From NCBI GenBank assembly GCA_029929735.1, contig JAKELP010000013.1, forward strand, positions 15,442,222 to 15,506,221: a stretch of DNA of 64,000 bases, given 5' to 3'. Made by a program: the position numbers and the translations under genes. The number at the start of each line of letters is the position of its first letter. Positions within the stretch are counted from its first letter, which is position 1. The stretch comes from Mimosa pudica. Lineage: Eukaryota; Streptophyta; Magnoliopsida; Fabales; Fabaceae. The notes below the pieces were generated by a model. That model worked only from the letters and a program-made list of their open reading frames with translations, made no database searches and was not told the origin of the DNA. Shown one piece after another: positions 1 to 12,500 of the stretch.

Positions 1-584
1 CAGTCAAAACTATTCTTTCCGTTGGAAATTAATCTTGTAAAATTGACCTGTCCAAAATTCACTAAATTTAGCACCATAAAGACTGACATCTTTTTTTGTT
101 TCACCCATTTTCACAGCTAAAATTGACAAAGCAACTACTACCATTGAATAAAAGAAATCAAAAATGGGCAATTGCTTTAAACAGAATCTGTTTTCTAGCT
201 TCATCCCTTTCCTCAACACTGCCACCTCCATGACGCGCTTCTCCAGAACTGTCTTCCGTTTTTGAACCATTCATATCTCTTTCTGCGTTTTGCAAATGAC
301 AAGAGAAATGGGGCAAACTTTCCTCATATCTTGAGAACCAAAAGGAGGAAATTTAACAAACATAAAATACCAAGTTTGACCCAACTTGAGGGTTGGTTTT
401 CTATGCAACATTTCTTCTTCGACTTAAATACACAAAATTTCTTGAATGTTGCTATTGGAGAGAACATTTATAGGTGGCAGTGTTGGTAGTGTCCTCTTCA
501 TCAAAGTTCAATTTTGGTTCCAGGATTTATAAGGGGTATCTAAATCTAGGCACATAATTATATATTGTGTTAACAGGATCAAAC
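1..584. other. Left-edge non-coding sequence
   Basis: I see no supported coding exon here. It is AT-rich and is probably 5' flank, or a 5' UTR exon or intron, of the RIC gene that begins at 585. An AG at about 575-576 directly before the short leader of the start codon could be a UTR-intron acceptor. Confidence 0.4.
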
Positions 585-1641
585 ATGCACACCCCTAAGA
601 AGGGCATTTTTAAAGGCTTGAGATACATTGCTCAGATATTTGGTAATAAACCTTGCCCATCTATGTTAATTACCACAATATTTAACAAGCTACTAAAGAT
701 ACGCCCCTTTTGCAGATAACAGTGAAAAGAAATCAAAATCAGAATTCAAAATTGGTCTTCCAACGGATGTAAAGCATGTGGCTCATATAGGATGGGATGG
801 CCCCTCTGTACATACTCCTAGCTGGGTAATTCTTTTTTTTTTTTATCTTACATTGAATATCTTTCCCCGTTAAGATTTATTGTTACATGAGACATATTTC
901 CCCTGCGTTATAAAACTAGTGCCTAAATTTCTCTTTCCAGATGAGCGAGTTCAAAGCTCCAACCGCACCATTAGGTCTCAATGCGAACATCAAAATGACA
1001 GAGCCTGATAAGCCAGTCAGATGGGTTCCAAAAGGTACACAAATTCATAAATTGTCCCTAAAAAACATTTGCAACATTATCATTTTTATATGGTATAGAG
1101 CCATAGAGGAAGGAAAGGACACCTTTTAATTAATTTGATAAAAAACTTGAAGTAGACATCATTTTTTTCATTTTCTAAAAATTTTGTCAAACAAAAGATA
1201 AATTTTCAGCTGGTTTTTTATTTGATTGTGTGGAAATTAGATCCTCAAGGGATGAACCTGACCGAGGTGCCCAAGTCAACAAGACCAGAGTCAACGGGCA
1301 GGGTGGCCGAGTCTCCCATAAGGGAAAAGTCTGACCGGCCAACAAGGCAGGCAAGGAAATCATCCAAACCCAAAGACCCATCGGATCCTACCCGACCCAC
1401 CCGAGTATCCGCAAAAGCAAATAAAAACCAAGGAATTGACCAATCTGACCTTCCCAAGAAGACTCGCCGCAAGAAGTCTAAGGGAAGTTCTGGTGGTAGT
1501 TCTACCAAAACCGAATCCAAAACCTCACTTTCGGACCCGAATCTTGGTTCCGGGTCTCCAACCCGACCCGTCCGCAAGTCACGGAGACCCGTTGAAGCAG
1601 AAAAGGGATCAACGGAGGAGTTGTTGAAAAATTTGGTGTAA
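585..1641 (+). CDS. CRIB-domain ROP-interactive protein (RIC family)
   Basis: Effector that binds active ROP/RAC GTPases, which organise plant cell polarity, cytoskeleton and membrane traffic. Four exons fit: 585-642, 716-825, 941-1034 and 1241-1641, giving 220 residues in frame. Exon 1 gives a basic, hydrophobic N-terminus (KGIFKGLRYIAQIF), as in RIC9/10/11-type proteins. Exon 2 holds the CRIB core: IGLPTDVKHVAHIGWDG, with the conserved I-x-x-P, the two histidines and the W-D-G. Exon 3 continues with SEFKAP. The long last exon is a low-complexity basic tail rich in S, T, P, K and R, probably disordered. All introns are GT-AG and the reading phase is kept across each. Closest class by architecture is RIC9/10/11; the exact orthologue is not assigned. 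An upstream UTR exon may exist. The fold and ROP binding come from the family; the motif is read directly. Confidence 0.88.
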
Positions 1642-1661
1642 CTTGATTTTTTTTTTAAATT

Positions 1662-2092
1662 TTTATTAGTTAGAATGTTTCTTTAGCTAAGATGTGAAGG
1701 CTAGAATTTGTCCATTGTTTTAACAATGCATCATTCCTTTTAATCCTTTCTTTGTGTGTTCACTTATTACTACTACTATTGTAAATTTGGTTTACTTTAG
1801 TAAAATGCCATTAGTATACACAAGGACAAGTAATGAAACAAGTACCATTAACTTCGTATTTATAATTAGTTAGAATGATTTTTTAGCTATATATCATTTG
1901 AAGATTAGGCTTCCTCCATTGTTTTTACAATGCATTATTGATTTTGATCCATTTATTAATCTCTTCCTCATCTCAAAATGCTGTGGTGTTCCCGGTGTTC
2001 ACCACTTATTATTGATAGTATTGTAATTATATGGTTCATTTTGGTAAAATGCCATTATTGTAGATCATGACAAGTAATGAAACAGGTACCAT
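1662..2092 (+). repeat. Diverged tandem duplication downstream of the RIC gene
   Basis: Two diverged copies lie side by side, about 1662-1855 and 1858-2092. Both start with TTAGTTAGAATG, then share TTTAGCTA, CCATTGTTTT.ACAATGCAT, CTTATTA, TGGTAAAATGCCATTA and end near ACAAGTAATGAAACA. The duplication covers what is probably the 3' UTR and polyadenylation region of the RIC transcript. Confidence 0.75.
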
Positions 2093-2306
2093 AAACTGAA
2101 ATATAACTTTGTTATGAACAAAAAGGAAACTTGCTGAATATTTCTCTACCATCACCATCGCTTTCGCTTTCATAGAAACCTTTCTTTCCTACTTTGTAAC
2201 ATTGACTTGATTTCTCTCTAATCTAAAGAAAACCAAAGGGAAAAATAAGCACTTGCTCCGTTTTAACAAGGCTAGGAGACCTATGTTGCAAGTGTACAAA
2301 CCACTT

Positions 2307-3674
2307 CTATAATACAGTAAAGACAAACATGAGTCCCAGAGAAATGAACCACATTAGAGGATCAAAAAGCAGGGAGGAGATCCCATTGAAAAGGACAGCA
2401 TCAGGAATAATAACTGGCTTGTTACAGAGCTTGAGCTGCCCCAAACAGCCCTTGTTTTCAGCTTGCATGCTTAATTGGTGGTCCACACAGAGTCCTCTGT
2501 TGCCTCCTAACTTTAGTTTTCCAAAAGTTTTGGTTGAAAATGGCACCCTACCACTCAGATTGTTGTTCTCCATGTTGATCTCATCCACATCATTTAGAAA
2601 CACAAACTCCTCTGGAACTGGTCCTACTAAACTGTTGTTATCAAGACCAAGATAAGACAGATTTCTGAGATAAACACCCATGGAGGGAGGGATATTACCA
2701 GTTAAACCCATATTTGAAAATCCTATTCTTGTAACACCTCCAAGATTTTCCCATATATCTGGAATTTTCCCACCTAATAAATTTCCACTCAAGTATATCT
2801 CCCTCAACTTGGGAACCTCCCCTATGAACTGAGGAACTCCAAAATTACCAAACTTGTTGTAGCTCAGGTCCAAGAACTCAAGACTTTGCAAATTCCTAAA
2901 GCTCTCAGGGATTTTACCATTAAACATGTTTAAGCTCATGTCAAGCTTGACAAGCTCAGTGAGATTACCCAAAGACTCAGGGACATACCCTTGAAACCCA
3001 TTTTGACTGAGGTCAAGAATCTTCAACTTTTTCAAAAGAGCCAAACTTTCAGGAACCTCACCAGAAAGCTTATTTCTTGATAGAGTCAACTCCTCCAAAT
3101 TGACCAACTGGCCCATTTCTTGAGAGACTTCACCATGAACACCATTTCCAGACAAAACAAGCCTCCTAAGACTCGTGTAATTCCTAAGAACAATCCCACT
3201 TAAAGGTCCAACAAGAGACGGGTTTTCAATGAAGACAAGCTCCTCAAGGGAAGAAGCAAAACTAGGAAAAACCTCAGGCATAGAAACAACAGACTCATTG
3301 AAACAACGATAAAAGAAAAGCTTACGGAGGTATTTAAAAGATGTAAAGAGAAGAGGATCAAGTGTTGAGTTAACAGAACAAGGTGGGTTAGGAGATTCGT
3401 CAGAAACATACCCAAAACTAAGCTCCACAATGTGCGCCACTTCATCAGAGTCTAACGGATAGTCACAAACAACACCATGAGGAGCAGATATACAGATATC
3501 ATCATCATCGTTGAAAAGAGAACGCCATGGAATATCAGAGTTTATAGAGTCAAGAACATGAAACAAAGATTCACGCTCAGTGGACACTAGAGGAGGCTGC
3601 TGATGAGAAAGAAAAACCATAGACAAGAAAGCAAGAACAAAAGTGAGAGTGAAGATAGAGGAAGCCATATGCAT
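2307..3674 (-). CDS. Leucine-rich-repeat protein, PII-2-like, secreted and probably GPI-anchored
   Basis: Intronless 455-residue protein. It has an N-terminal signal peptide (about residues 4-24), a plant LRR N-terminal cap with a C..HGVVC-type core (about 58-70) and a run of plant-specific LRRs of 24 residues (about 165-400; LxxLxLSxNxLxGxVPxSL). A cysteine-containing cap (C at about 396, 410 and 418) follows. The hydrophobic C-terminus after a short polar stretch looks like a GPI-attachment signal rather than a membrane helix with a cytoplasmic tail, and there is no kinase domain. The closest family I recognise is Piriformospora indica-insensitive protein 2 (PII-2), a kinase-less LRR protein needed for the response to a beneficial root endophyte in Arabidopsis. 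The methionine at 3668 is an alternative start two codons in. Likely role: apoplastic or membrane-microdomain receptor component. The ligand is unknown. Confidence 0.8.
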   Translation of the reverse strand: MHMASSIFTLTFVLAFLSMVFLSHQQPPLVSTERESLFHVLDSINSDIPWRSLFNDDDDICISAPHGVVCDYPLDSDEVAHIVELSFGYVSDESPNPPCSVNSTLDPLLFTSFKYLRKLFFYRCFNESVVSMPEVFPSFASSLEELVFIENPSLVGPLSGIVLRNYTSLRRLVLSGNGVHGEVSQEMGQLVNLEELTLSRNKLSGEVPESLALLKKLKILDLSQNGFQGYVPESLGNLTELVKLDMSLNMFNGKIPESFRNLQSLEFLDLSYNKFGNFGVPQFIGEVPKLREIYLSGNLLGGKIPDIWENLGGVTRIGFSNMGLTGNIPPSMGVYLRNLSYLGLDNNSLVGPVPEEFVFLNDVDEINMENNNLSGRVPFSTKTFGKLKLGGNRGLCVDHQLSMQAENKGCLGQLKLCNKPVIIPDAVLFNGISSLLFDPLMWFISLGLMFVFTVL

Positions 3675-4420
3675 GAGAGAGAGAAAAAGATAGAAACTTT
3701 AGTTTGTAACTTTGTTTTGGTTTGGTTTGGTTATGTATGTAAGTAAGGGAGAGGAAATAAAAGGGTATTTAAATAAATAGTTGTAACTAGTGCCTTGAGA
3801 AAGAAAAGAATGGAAAATGAAGAAAAGGGTGGGAGGAGAGAATGTGAGGACAATATTGGAGGGAGGAAGCACATACTGTGTACAAAGACTGCAACTGTCA
3901 CTGCAACAACAACATGCAGAGAGGAGTACGGTAAGGGGGGTGGCAGAGGAGGTGAAATGACTAAAGTAACCTTGTCTCAAGAATATGTAGTAGGAGTATA
4001 TAGTAGCAATGTAGCATAATGGCATGCAAGAAAGACAGAGAGAAGGGAGTAGGGGGGACAGGGGGAGATCAGAATAGGAGTGGCAGTTGCCAAAAATAAC
4101 TAACCCAACAGCTGTCTCATGCTAAAGTGAAGTGATACTTACATTTGTTGTTACTTGTTACTACGTACCAAGCTAACCTTTGAGGCTTCAAACGACGCCG
4201 TCTTGTGTTGTGTTATGTTTTGTTGGTCCTTGTATGTATATAGGGAAGGCACAAGGGGGGACCTATGACTACGAGGAGACCGTTTCAGAGGAGTCTGCGG
4301 CGGCCGCAGCCGCCTACCTCCGCCAACTGTTACCTTGCTTGGTCCTTACTTTTGTGATCACAGCTTGTCATTTTGTGACACGTGTTTTGTACTGATTCTA
4401 AACATTTATGACCACTCGTA
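3675..4420 (-). promoter_or_regulatory. Upstream region of the PII-2-like gene with a GC-rich island
   Basis: This flank lies 5' of the minus-strand LRR gene. About 100 bp above its ATG, the minus strand reads TATTTATTTAAATA, a TATA-like stretch. A GC-rich island at 4296-4316 in otherwise AT-rich DNA contains the palindrome GCGGCCGC (4300-4307) next to an exact GCC-box AGCCGCC (4308-4314). Short open frames here look accidental. Confidence 0.4.
4308..4314 (+). promoter_or_regulatory. GCC-box (ERF-type element)
   Basis: Exact AGCCGCC, the core bound by AP2/ERF factors, about 640 bp upstream of the LRR start codon. The sequence match is direct; function is inferred. It overlaps a GCG-rich palindromic run, so composition alone could have produced it. 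Confidence 0.35.
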
Positions 4421-6195
4421 CCCCATCCTAGTTCCTACTAATCCTAACTCAATCATTTCTTTTCCCTCTCACTTATCATTGCACTTTTGTTACTCACAAC
4501 CAGTGCACACCATTAGTCACCATCATTTCTTTAATCATACCATGCCTAGTATAATTGTTAGTAAGCTCAATAAACTAGATTAAACTAAAAAAAACTTGGA
4601 CAAATTAATTTACAAATGATTTGCTTAACTTCTTCAAATCTTCTTTCAAAAAAATTCTATTTCTTTTTTCTCCATTCATAAATATAAGGCTTATTTAGAG
4701 AAATAAATTATTCTTTAAGTACAAGATGAATCTTTATTTTTCCTCCATTTTTTTCTAAATCATCCTAATGATGTATCATGAATTTTGAAGGTGTTATATT
4801 ATTTTCAAGAAAAAAAATAATAATAGCAGAGACAACCAAACCTAAAACAATTTTCCTTCCATTTAAACGTGGAGATGAAGTTTTTTTGACGCCTGAATAT
4901 GGAACAAACATTTCAAAAATGACATTTTGCATAATGTTTGTTCTTACCTTCATTTTGCATAATGTTCATAAAAATCATAGCATGCAAGTTTTTTTTTTTT
5001 CAAAAAAGGCCTAAATAGGTGTCACAATTTTGTTTCTCATCAACGGCAACTGGGATTCAGTTCAAGAAACATTTGACCCCTACAACGCGGGGAGTACAAC
5101 AACTTAAGGCTAGCGATGCTCTTGTACAGCGCTTACCTTTTGTCTTTTTTTGAATATGTTTGTTGCTTGTCGGTTACTTCACATCTATGCCAATAATAAT
5201 TGAGGAAACAACCGCTTTGGTGTCCATGTTATTCGAATTTGCTGATTTGGGCAACTAAATTATTGACGTGTTCAGGTAAAGATGCGAAATTATTGATCAT
5301 TGGATTAAAATAAAAGCCTGTGATAATCCCATTTTGATTTAAGTTCTGAACCCTGTGCTGCGACATTTATGAGCTTGCTTGTTGGGCATTACTTGATTGC
5401 GCCATTTCAAAGAGGCAAACATTACCTTAAAGTTAATATGAGCTCGACATGTTTTTGAATCACGCAACTCATCTGTTGTGCACACTTTCTTCTAGGCAAA
5501 AATGAAAATGTTGTCATATATATATAAGGCTGAGTAAGCAACCCATAATCCAATATCATATACACAGGGGCATGGCTCAAGGAAAAGAATTAGAAGGGAG
5601 ATAAATAGTGTGTGTATATATATAGACGGCCTTAACTACATCTTCTAAGCAAGGGCAAAAGAAAAGTAAAAATTGTATTATTCAAAGGGAAAACACATTC
5701 CCAAATGACACCAATGATCTAAGAGTCTAATAATAAGGTAGAGAAAAGAATGACACATGCTAAATGAACCTCAGAAAATTTGTAAACAGTACTCCAGAAA
5801 CTTTACTATATTCATGGTTTTTTGGCCTGCACATGAACAAACAGCCATGAGATAGAGTTCAAACATAGTAAAGCGAATCTTAAAGGTGAGGTGCGAATAG
5901 AGCAGAGAGTAAGAGAATAGATGATTTCATAAGAATCAATGAATCACGATGAAGGTCCTTTTAAGAGATATGTAATCTCATGCATTTTTAATTTCTGTCT
6001 AACTCAGATTTTAAAAATTTCTCAATAATCACCAAAAATAGAAAGTATACAAAAGAAGTCAAGAATAGGATAAATTGATAATATCACGTGTTAATAACTA
6101 ATTTAATTATCATCCTTAATATAATCAAATTAGGGAAAATGATCTTATATTTAGAAAACAATAGTAGTATCTAGAATGTAGGCAATAAAACTCAC
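4421..6195. other. AT-rich intergenic stretch
   Basis: No gene is recognised between the LRR promoter and the 3' end of the TBC gene. A homopolymer-rich segment at about 4570-5010 has a TCCATTCATAAATATAAGGC start that recalls a degraded Stowaway terminus, but I see no partner end. The left part of this span may hold the TBC 3' UTR and a small last exon. Confidence 0.4.
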
Positions 6196-8740
6196 CTTGT
6201 TCAGATACTTCTTCTGAATTTTTAACGCCCCATTACAAGCTTTTTTAGCGTCAAGATTTGAAGTTATATCACTCAAGATCTGTGGATAAAGTTTCATGTG
6301 AGTATAATGACATAACTTCAGAATCCAGTACGGGGGAATAAAAAGAGAGAAACCTTTACTACATCATCCACCCCCTTAGCTTCCTTCAAAATCCGCCTAT
6401 TCTTTATCTCTAGGACACTTGCAGCTAGAAAAACAGATAGTTCACTAAGCCCCTCTTCTCTATTTCCAGATTTCAGATTTTTCCTCTGAAACTTGCCATA
6501 TTTCTTCCACAGTTTGCCATTTATTGCAAGAGTAGTATCACCTTTTCTACCAACCTCAGACTCCTCATATAATGAGAAGATGTTTGGTTTGTATTCCATG
6601 GCCCATATCAGCTGAAAATAAGCTACATTGTGTCTTTAAAAGATCTTAGTGACTCAATATTAAATTTAATTCCGTTTCATTTAATATAGCAGTAAGCTCA
6701 TCATTACCTCCCAAAGGTACAAAGTATCCACAAAAGAAAATTCTCTGCGGAAAAGAACCATTAGCATGCGAAATGCAAAGAGATACTCCCCACCATCTAA
6801 ATCCTCTGCCATGCAAAAAGGAGATGAAATTTATGAGCTGAGTGACATATGGTTACTTATAAAGTGAAACATTCCCATGTTCTTTGGTTTAGAGCAATAT
6901 ACACTAATACTGATCAAATAGAAAAGATAGAGACATCAGAATCAAACAAAAAATTTGGCTACCAATGTTAACGTACGAAGGTGTTTATGAAGCTTAGGAT
7001 CAACAGTCTTCATTATCTGTGAGAGTGTACCCAACTGAGCTTGCACTCCCATTGAACTAGCACTGGTCCTGAAGTTTTCTCTCTATAAAGTGAGAAAAGA
7101 CAAGCATGCCAACAAATTTCAAAAATTGATCATAAAGAATATCATTAAACTAGATAATGTAACTCTGGATGAAAAGAAAAAGAGAACAGCTAGAATTTAC
7201 CATCCTTCGCATTGCTCGCTCGAAGCACCAAAAACAGTCTGCTTCATTTTCAAGAAGAACTACCATTGGAGAGCAAATATCATTCATCCCTGCAGTGAGA
7301 ATAATCTCCAATTTAATGGCTAACCTTGGCACTTCATAAGTATGAAACGATGATAGCCAAAAGTGATTCACCTTGCACATAACCAATATCGTTGTCTATC
7401 CAGGCATAAACTGCTAGAACATCCCAAAGCTTTGCCTGATTATATTCATATTCATAATAGAGTAGTGCTCTATCTGTTCGAACAACATCCAGACCTATGA
7501 ATCCAAATAATGAGTAAGCACCAAGGTAGCTTATTAAAAAAAATTGTTATTAAATCTACGAGCAATTGTGCTGTTGTGGAAAAATTCAGAGAAGCAGCAT
7601 GCAAAAATGTAAAACTCTTCACAAAAATTGTGCCTTTTGAAGTCACTAAAATGTGGCACTATCTGTTTTCTTTGATAAAGCCCAGTCATTGAAGTTGTAA
7701 AACAAAAAACTGTAACAAAATGAAGATATTGAAGCAAGTGATTATTATTGACATGAGCATACCAATCTGATGCAAAGTCTGCATCCACCGCAAAGTTCTC
7801 TTATCTGAAATTGGGACTCCAATGAGAGACTGGTCTATTGGCAGTTCATCATTATCAATGAGAGGTGAAGTAAGTTTCCAGTGCCAATAACCGGAACCAT
7901 TGTTTGACATTCAGATTTCCACACTTTATACTGCTGCCTGAATTGTGGACATTGAAAGATAATAAATTGTTAACAGAATAAAGGTATGACAAATTCGGAA
8001 TATGAATAGTTTTTGACAGATTTAGTTAGAATTCATTGGACAGGTTATGAAACAAAAAAAAAATGTTAAATAGAATGCATGTTGTGGTCACAAAGATTAT
8101 AGAGTAGACAATGTGAAATATTGATCTAACATAAACCACCTTGGTGACCATGGACTAGAGGCATTAATGGAGTGTTGTGGTGCTCTTTGAATATTGTGAT
8201 GTAAAAATAAACTTATAGAGAAATGTACCTCCGTTGTTCCTTGAGTTGATTCCGTTCTTCAAATGTACTGTTAGGATCATAGCAACCTAATAAGAACTCC
8301 CATACGGCCCCTTTGATTGAGGGATGAACACCCTATACGATATAGAATAAAAGGCATGTTCACACGTTAATTCAGCAAACAACACAGATTCAACAATTTA
8401 AAAAGTTAAGCACAAAGATGAAGGTTACCCCTCGTTGGATTCGTCTAAGGACTTTTGCAATATCCAAACGACCTTCTTGAGAGAATGATGCATTCCATCT
8501 TCTTGCGCTTAGAGTTTTACCAGACTGTGGAAACAGACAATGCAGGGACAGAATGAGCTCATAAATTTGCATGAAGGTGTAGCATTGAACAATATAATGT
8601 GCTTTTCATATCAAATAATGTGAAGAAGAGCCCACCCTTGTTTTAAAACGATGGGTTGGAACATCAGCTTCGTTCTCTGGTCGGATGGGATAGAAAAGAT
8701 TCAAATCAGTAGTTCCTTGTCGCTTAAGAAACCTTGACAT
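6196..8740 (-). CDS. TBC-domain Rab GTPase-activating protein (RabGAP22/TBC1D15-like)
   Basis: Accelerates GTP hydrolysis by Rab GTPases in membrane traffic. Ten exons are readable: about 8740-8633 (MSRFLKRQGT...), 8525-8427, 8332-8235, 7938-7764, 7494-7390, 7293-7200, 7084-6975, 6811-6708, 6613-6351 and 6281-6196. Diagnostic pieces in order: SGKTLSARRW; GVHPSIKGAVWEFLLGCYDP; the arginine-finger motif IGLDVVRTDR (IxxDxxR), split by an intron after IG; the glutamine-finger motif IGYVQG; MNDICSPMVVLL; FWCFERAMRRM; and FSFVDTLYLWE. Both catalytic fingers are present, so it should be an active GAP. The last readable exon ends ALKIQKKYLNK at a possible donor. Either a small last exon lies below 6195, or the frame reads on about 14 codons to a stop near 6155. 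The Helitron end lies 443 bp upstream of the start codon. Confidence 0.85.
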
Positions 8741-9182
8741 AGCTAAGCTAAGCACCCATAACCATCAATAGCTGCTCACTCTCCAAATTCCAAACCAAAA
8801 TCACCACAAACTTTTATGTGTGTGTATATCAAGAGTGTATATTAGAACAAATTAAATGAACGCCGAGGAACACAGCCTAGGTAGTTTTATTAACGCTGCC
8901 ATATATTTATGTCTATAATCTTATATTAATATCCAAAAGCTAAACAAATATATGATTGAATGTCAAGTCTTTTTTTTTTCCAAAACTAATGTAAGAACTA
9001 GGTGCTCTTAATTCTCGTCTATATATGAAACTAGCTCCCAAATATCCACGAGGCGCATCAAGAGAGGAAATTTCGTGTTGGAAAATTTTAATGTACTTTT
9101 CTAAAATTCGAAGGATCATAGATATTGACAGAAACAGGGACACGTTAACTTTAAAACATTCAAATAAGGATATTCAATGAAA
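8741..9182. promoter_or_regulatory. TBC gene 5' flank up to the Helitron junction
   Basis: The 442 bp between the TBC start codon and the Helitron 3' terminus must hold the proximal promoter and 5' UTR. It is AT-rich, with no clear exon. I see no definite TATA box, although several AT-only runs occur around 8930-8960. Confidence 0.4.
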
Positions 9183-9214
9183 CTAGTCGCCTCTCCCGCC
9201 GCGCTCAGCGCGGC
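9183..9214 (-). other. Helitron 3' terminal hairpin and CTAG end
   Basis: Perfect 7-bp GC-only stem (9198-9204 with 9208-9214), 3-nt loop, 11-nt spacer and terminal CTAG (9183-9186). This is the canonical termination signal for Helitron rolling-circle transposition. It stands out in AT-rich surroundings. Confidence 0.92.
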
Positions 9215-9586
9215 AATTGCACTTCGTTGGATTACACTGATAGACACTATCAGTCTTACCATCCAAAATAATATAATACTTGAAACATAACCACCAAGTC
9301 TTACCAATACAATGACAATAAACTGTTAATGAAAATGTAGTTACAGAATCAAAACAATATTACATTCCATTGAGTTCTCCCATTTGGGGAAATACAAACT
9401 GAATCAAGTGTGGCTTCTGACCTTCACTTGTGAGTGAAACACATATAGCTCCATACATTTGCAGCATTCGGCAGTTAAAGCACAGCAGACAACTTGGATT
9501 CACTGAAATGAACAGGAAAAGATATAATTACAAATTCAAGGGGTGGGGGTGTTAGACCACATATGTAGTATGCATTTTCAAATACA

Positions 9587-12500
9587 CTATACCTGGCTAT
9601 CTCTGTTTTGGTAAATGTTACGAAAAACCTCCTTATAAACAACATTTGAAGTGTAATTGTCTTTTCCATGTGCATTGCCTGGAATATAGATCTTCAGCCC
9701 AGCAACAGATCTAACTCTTGATAGCGCAACATATAGTTGCCCATGACTAAATACTGGCCTTGACAAATGAATTCCTACTTGACTAAGTGATTGGCCTTGG
9801 CTTTTATTTATCGTCATGGCAAATGACAGAATTATTGGAAATTGTCGTCTTTGCATACGAAATGGCCATCTAGACTCAGATGGATTCATGTCCATGCGGT
9901 GGAGTAATACTTTTGAATTCGGATGGGAGCCATTTAAAGTGATTGCCTCTATGACTGATTTACCAAGCTTAGTAACCCGCATTCGAGTCCCATTGCATAA
10001 ACCTGCAGACTGATCAACATTTCTAATTAACATTATTGGGGCTCCAACCTTCAATGACAATTTGTGTGGTGGCATCCCTGAACAATTAATGGAGTTGAGA
10101 AATTCTGTGGTATACAATTGATCAAAGCAATCCTCATCATCAGTTGTTTTGCAAATGGAGTCACTGCTATGGTAAGTAGTCAAATTTCCAGATATCAATG
10201 ACATAACATGGTCATTTATTTTATTGACTACTTCTATTGTTGGAGCAAGAATAGCTCGCTCATTAAAATACACATTTGACTCCATGTTGTTTGTTAAATC
10301 CGGGTATATGCAGTTGACTAAAGAATTTACCGGATTCTCTTGTGTCGGGACCAAGAACTTGGATGGAACAACAACATCCATAATACCATCTGAACCAATG
10401 CCATTGTTACCATCACCAATGTTAAGTAACCACTCGGAAAACCATTGTAGTTCTTCCTTATCATGCTGGGATGAAGTGCTTGTCAATCTCATATTCTTTG
10501 TTAGGTGGAAAACTGTACAATGCTGCCATAGATGAGAAGAATTGATGCATGAATCAATTATACTTGCCCTGCGACCTTTGCGTATAACCGGAAGAATTTG
10601 TCTGAAATCACCTCCCAACAATATGCATTTACCTCCGAAAGGTTTGTCACAATGCATTATGTCACAAAGAGACCTTTCAAATGCTTCTAAGCACAGTCGT
10701 TGAACCATTGGAGCTTCGTCCCAAATTATAAGCTTAGTACTCCTTAACAAATCAGCAAGTAGTGAATCTTGGCCAATAGAACAGGTGGAGGATTCTGTAA
10801 TATCAATAGGAATTGCAAATCGAGAATGTGCAGTCCGGCCAGAAGGTAATAAGGTTGCAGCAATTCCACTGGATGCTACTGTAATAACAATATCACCTCT
10901 TGCCCGCAGAGTTGAGGCAAGTGTATTCCATAAAAATGTCTTCCCAGTTCCACCATAACCATGAACAAAGAAAAAACCTCCATTGCCTAAATCAACAGCA
11001 TTGTTGACACGGTGAAATATATTTAATTGGTCTTCATTTAACTCATTCACCATGCGGACAGCTTGTTTCTCCAACTCTTCTTGATTGTAATTTAACTCTT
11101 GCATTATTAATCTATTTCCAACATCAACCAAGTCATTGTCATCAACCTGTGGTAACATCGGGAAATCATTCAAACTCTTTCCATTCTCAAGCAAGATGGA
11201 GTTTATTAATCTCAAGGCAGCTTGTTGTTTATCAAGATCTGATGCAACAGTCCCTATACAAAATGAAATGTTATTACTTGATCTATGCTGTTAATATTAA
11301 TAAATAATGAGTGAATGACTGAATTTAGTATATAATGCGCACAATATTACCTGCAAACGACGGGTGTTTCCTAGGGATATACAGCTGGTCCTCCGACAGT
11401 ACAGTTGTACATGTATTCCAAACATGTTCAGGCCTTTGCAAACAACAACACAATAACATGCTCACAAACAACCGACGAAGAGAATGACCTGTTGACCATT
11501 TAGAACCTTCCGTAATAGCAGATATAAATTCATTATCATCGTCCAAAAGGCCTCTTGCATAACATGCCTCCCTGAAAGTGCTGAACACCGTCCCATTTAC
11601 TGTTCTAATTTCCTCAAATGACCGTGGCCCTTTTATTTTTGTTAGTAGTATTCGCATATAGTAAAGTTCACCTGAACTTGGTGACGCATGGCTTAATCTC
11701 CCAATAGCATCGCCTCGTTGTCTACGCTTCCATTTGCGGTCTTTCTTCAAATATACATAATGCTGTGGAAACTCCTGGTATGTAAACTTCCGAGCATGAC
11801 TACTACTAACATTTATTTGCATCCAAGCCAAAAATTGAGACTCACACACTCTAGGTTGATCCAACAAGGCGACCACATTAGTGTTATTGCCATAGAATAT
11901 GACTTGTTGGTTCGGTAAGTGAAAACTTAGCCTTTCAACATGAGGGTAATGATGGTGTATGTTAAAACCAAAAATGCGCCACACTGCTTCACATGATGAA
12001 ATGTACCTACAATTGTAATATTGTTGTACTACATCAAACATTTCAGCTTTTTTTTTCTTGCTTGAAGCATCAAAAATTCCAGCAACTACACGGTCATTTC
12101 CTTTACTAATATACTTGAAAAGGTACTTTATAGATGTAGATTGATTGCACCTTTCAATGTTTATATGTGCTTCAAATTTTTGAAGCAAATAAGCATTGTA
12201 AGGAACAATAAACCTATTATCAAGGACAGTTTCTCCAATCTGTACAGTTCGCCCATCATCTCTCCTTCTATATGTGGGATAACCATCATCATCTAACGTT
12301 GTGTGCGTACAGAATTTTTTGGGAAAATACTTGTTACATTCTCCATCAATCATACAAGGTGCCTCTGTATTTGCAAAGCCACATGGACCATGAATCATGT
12401 GTTTCTTAACTAAGCCATATAGTCTAGGACTTGCTTCTTGATCTGGAATCTCAGCACAAATAAACTGATCAATCTCAGCAGGTGTTAATATTTTATTATC

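Noticed and set aside
4180..4395. Poly-Ala open frame of 71 codons
   Set aside because: The Ala run is the GC-rich GCGGCCGC island read in one frame. No gene context is seen.
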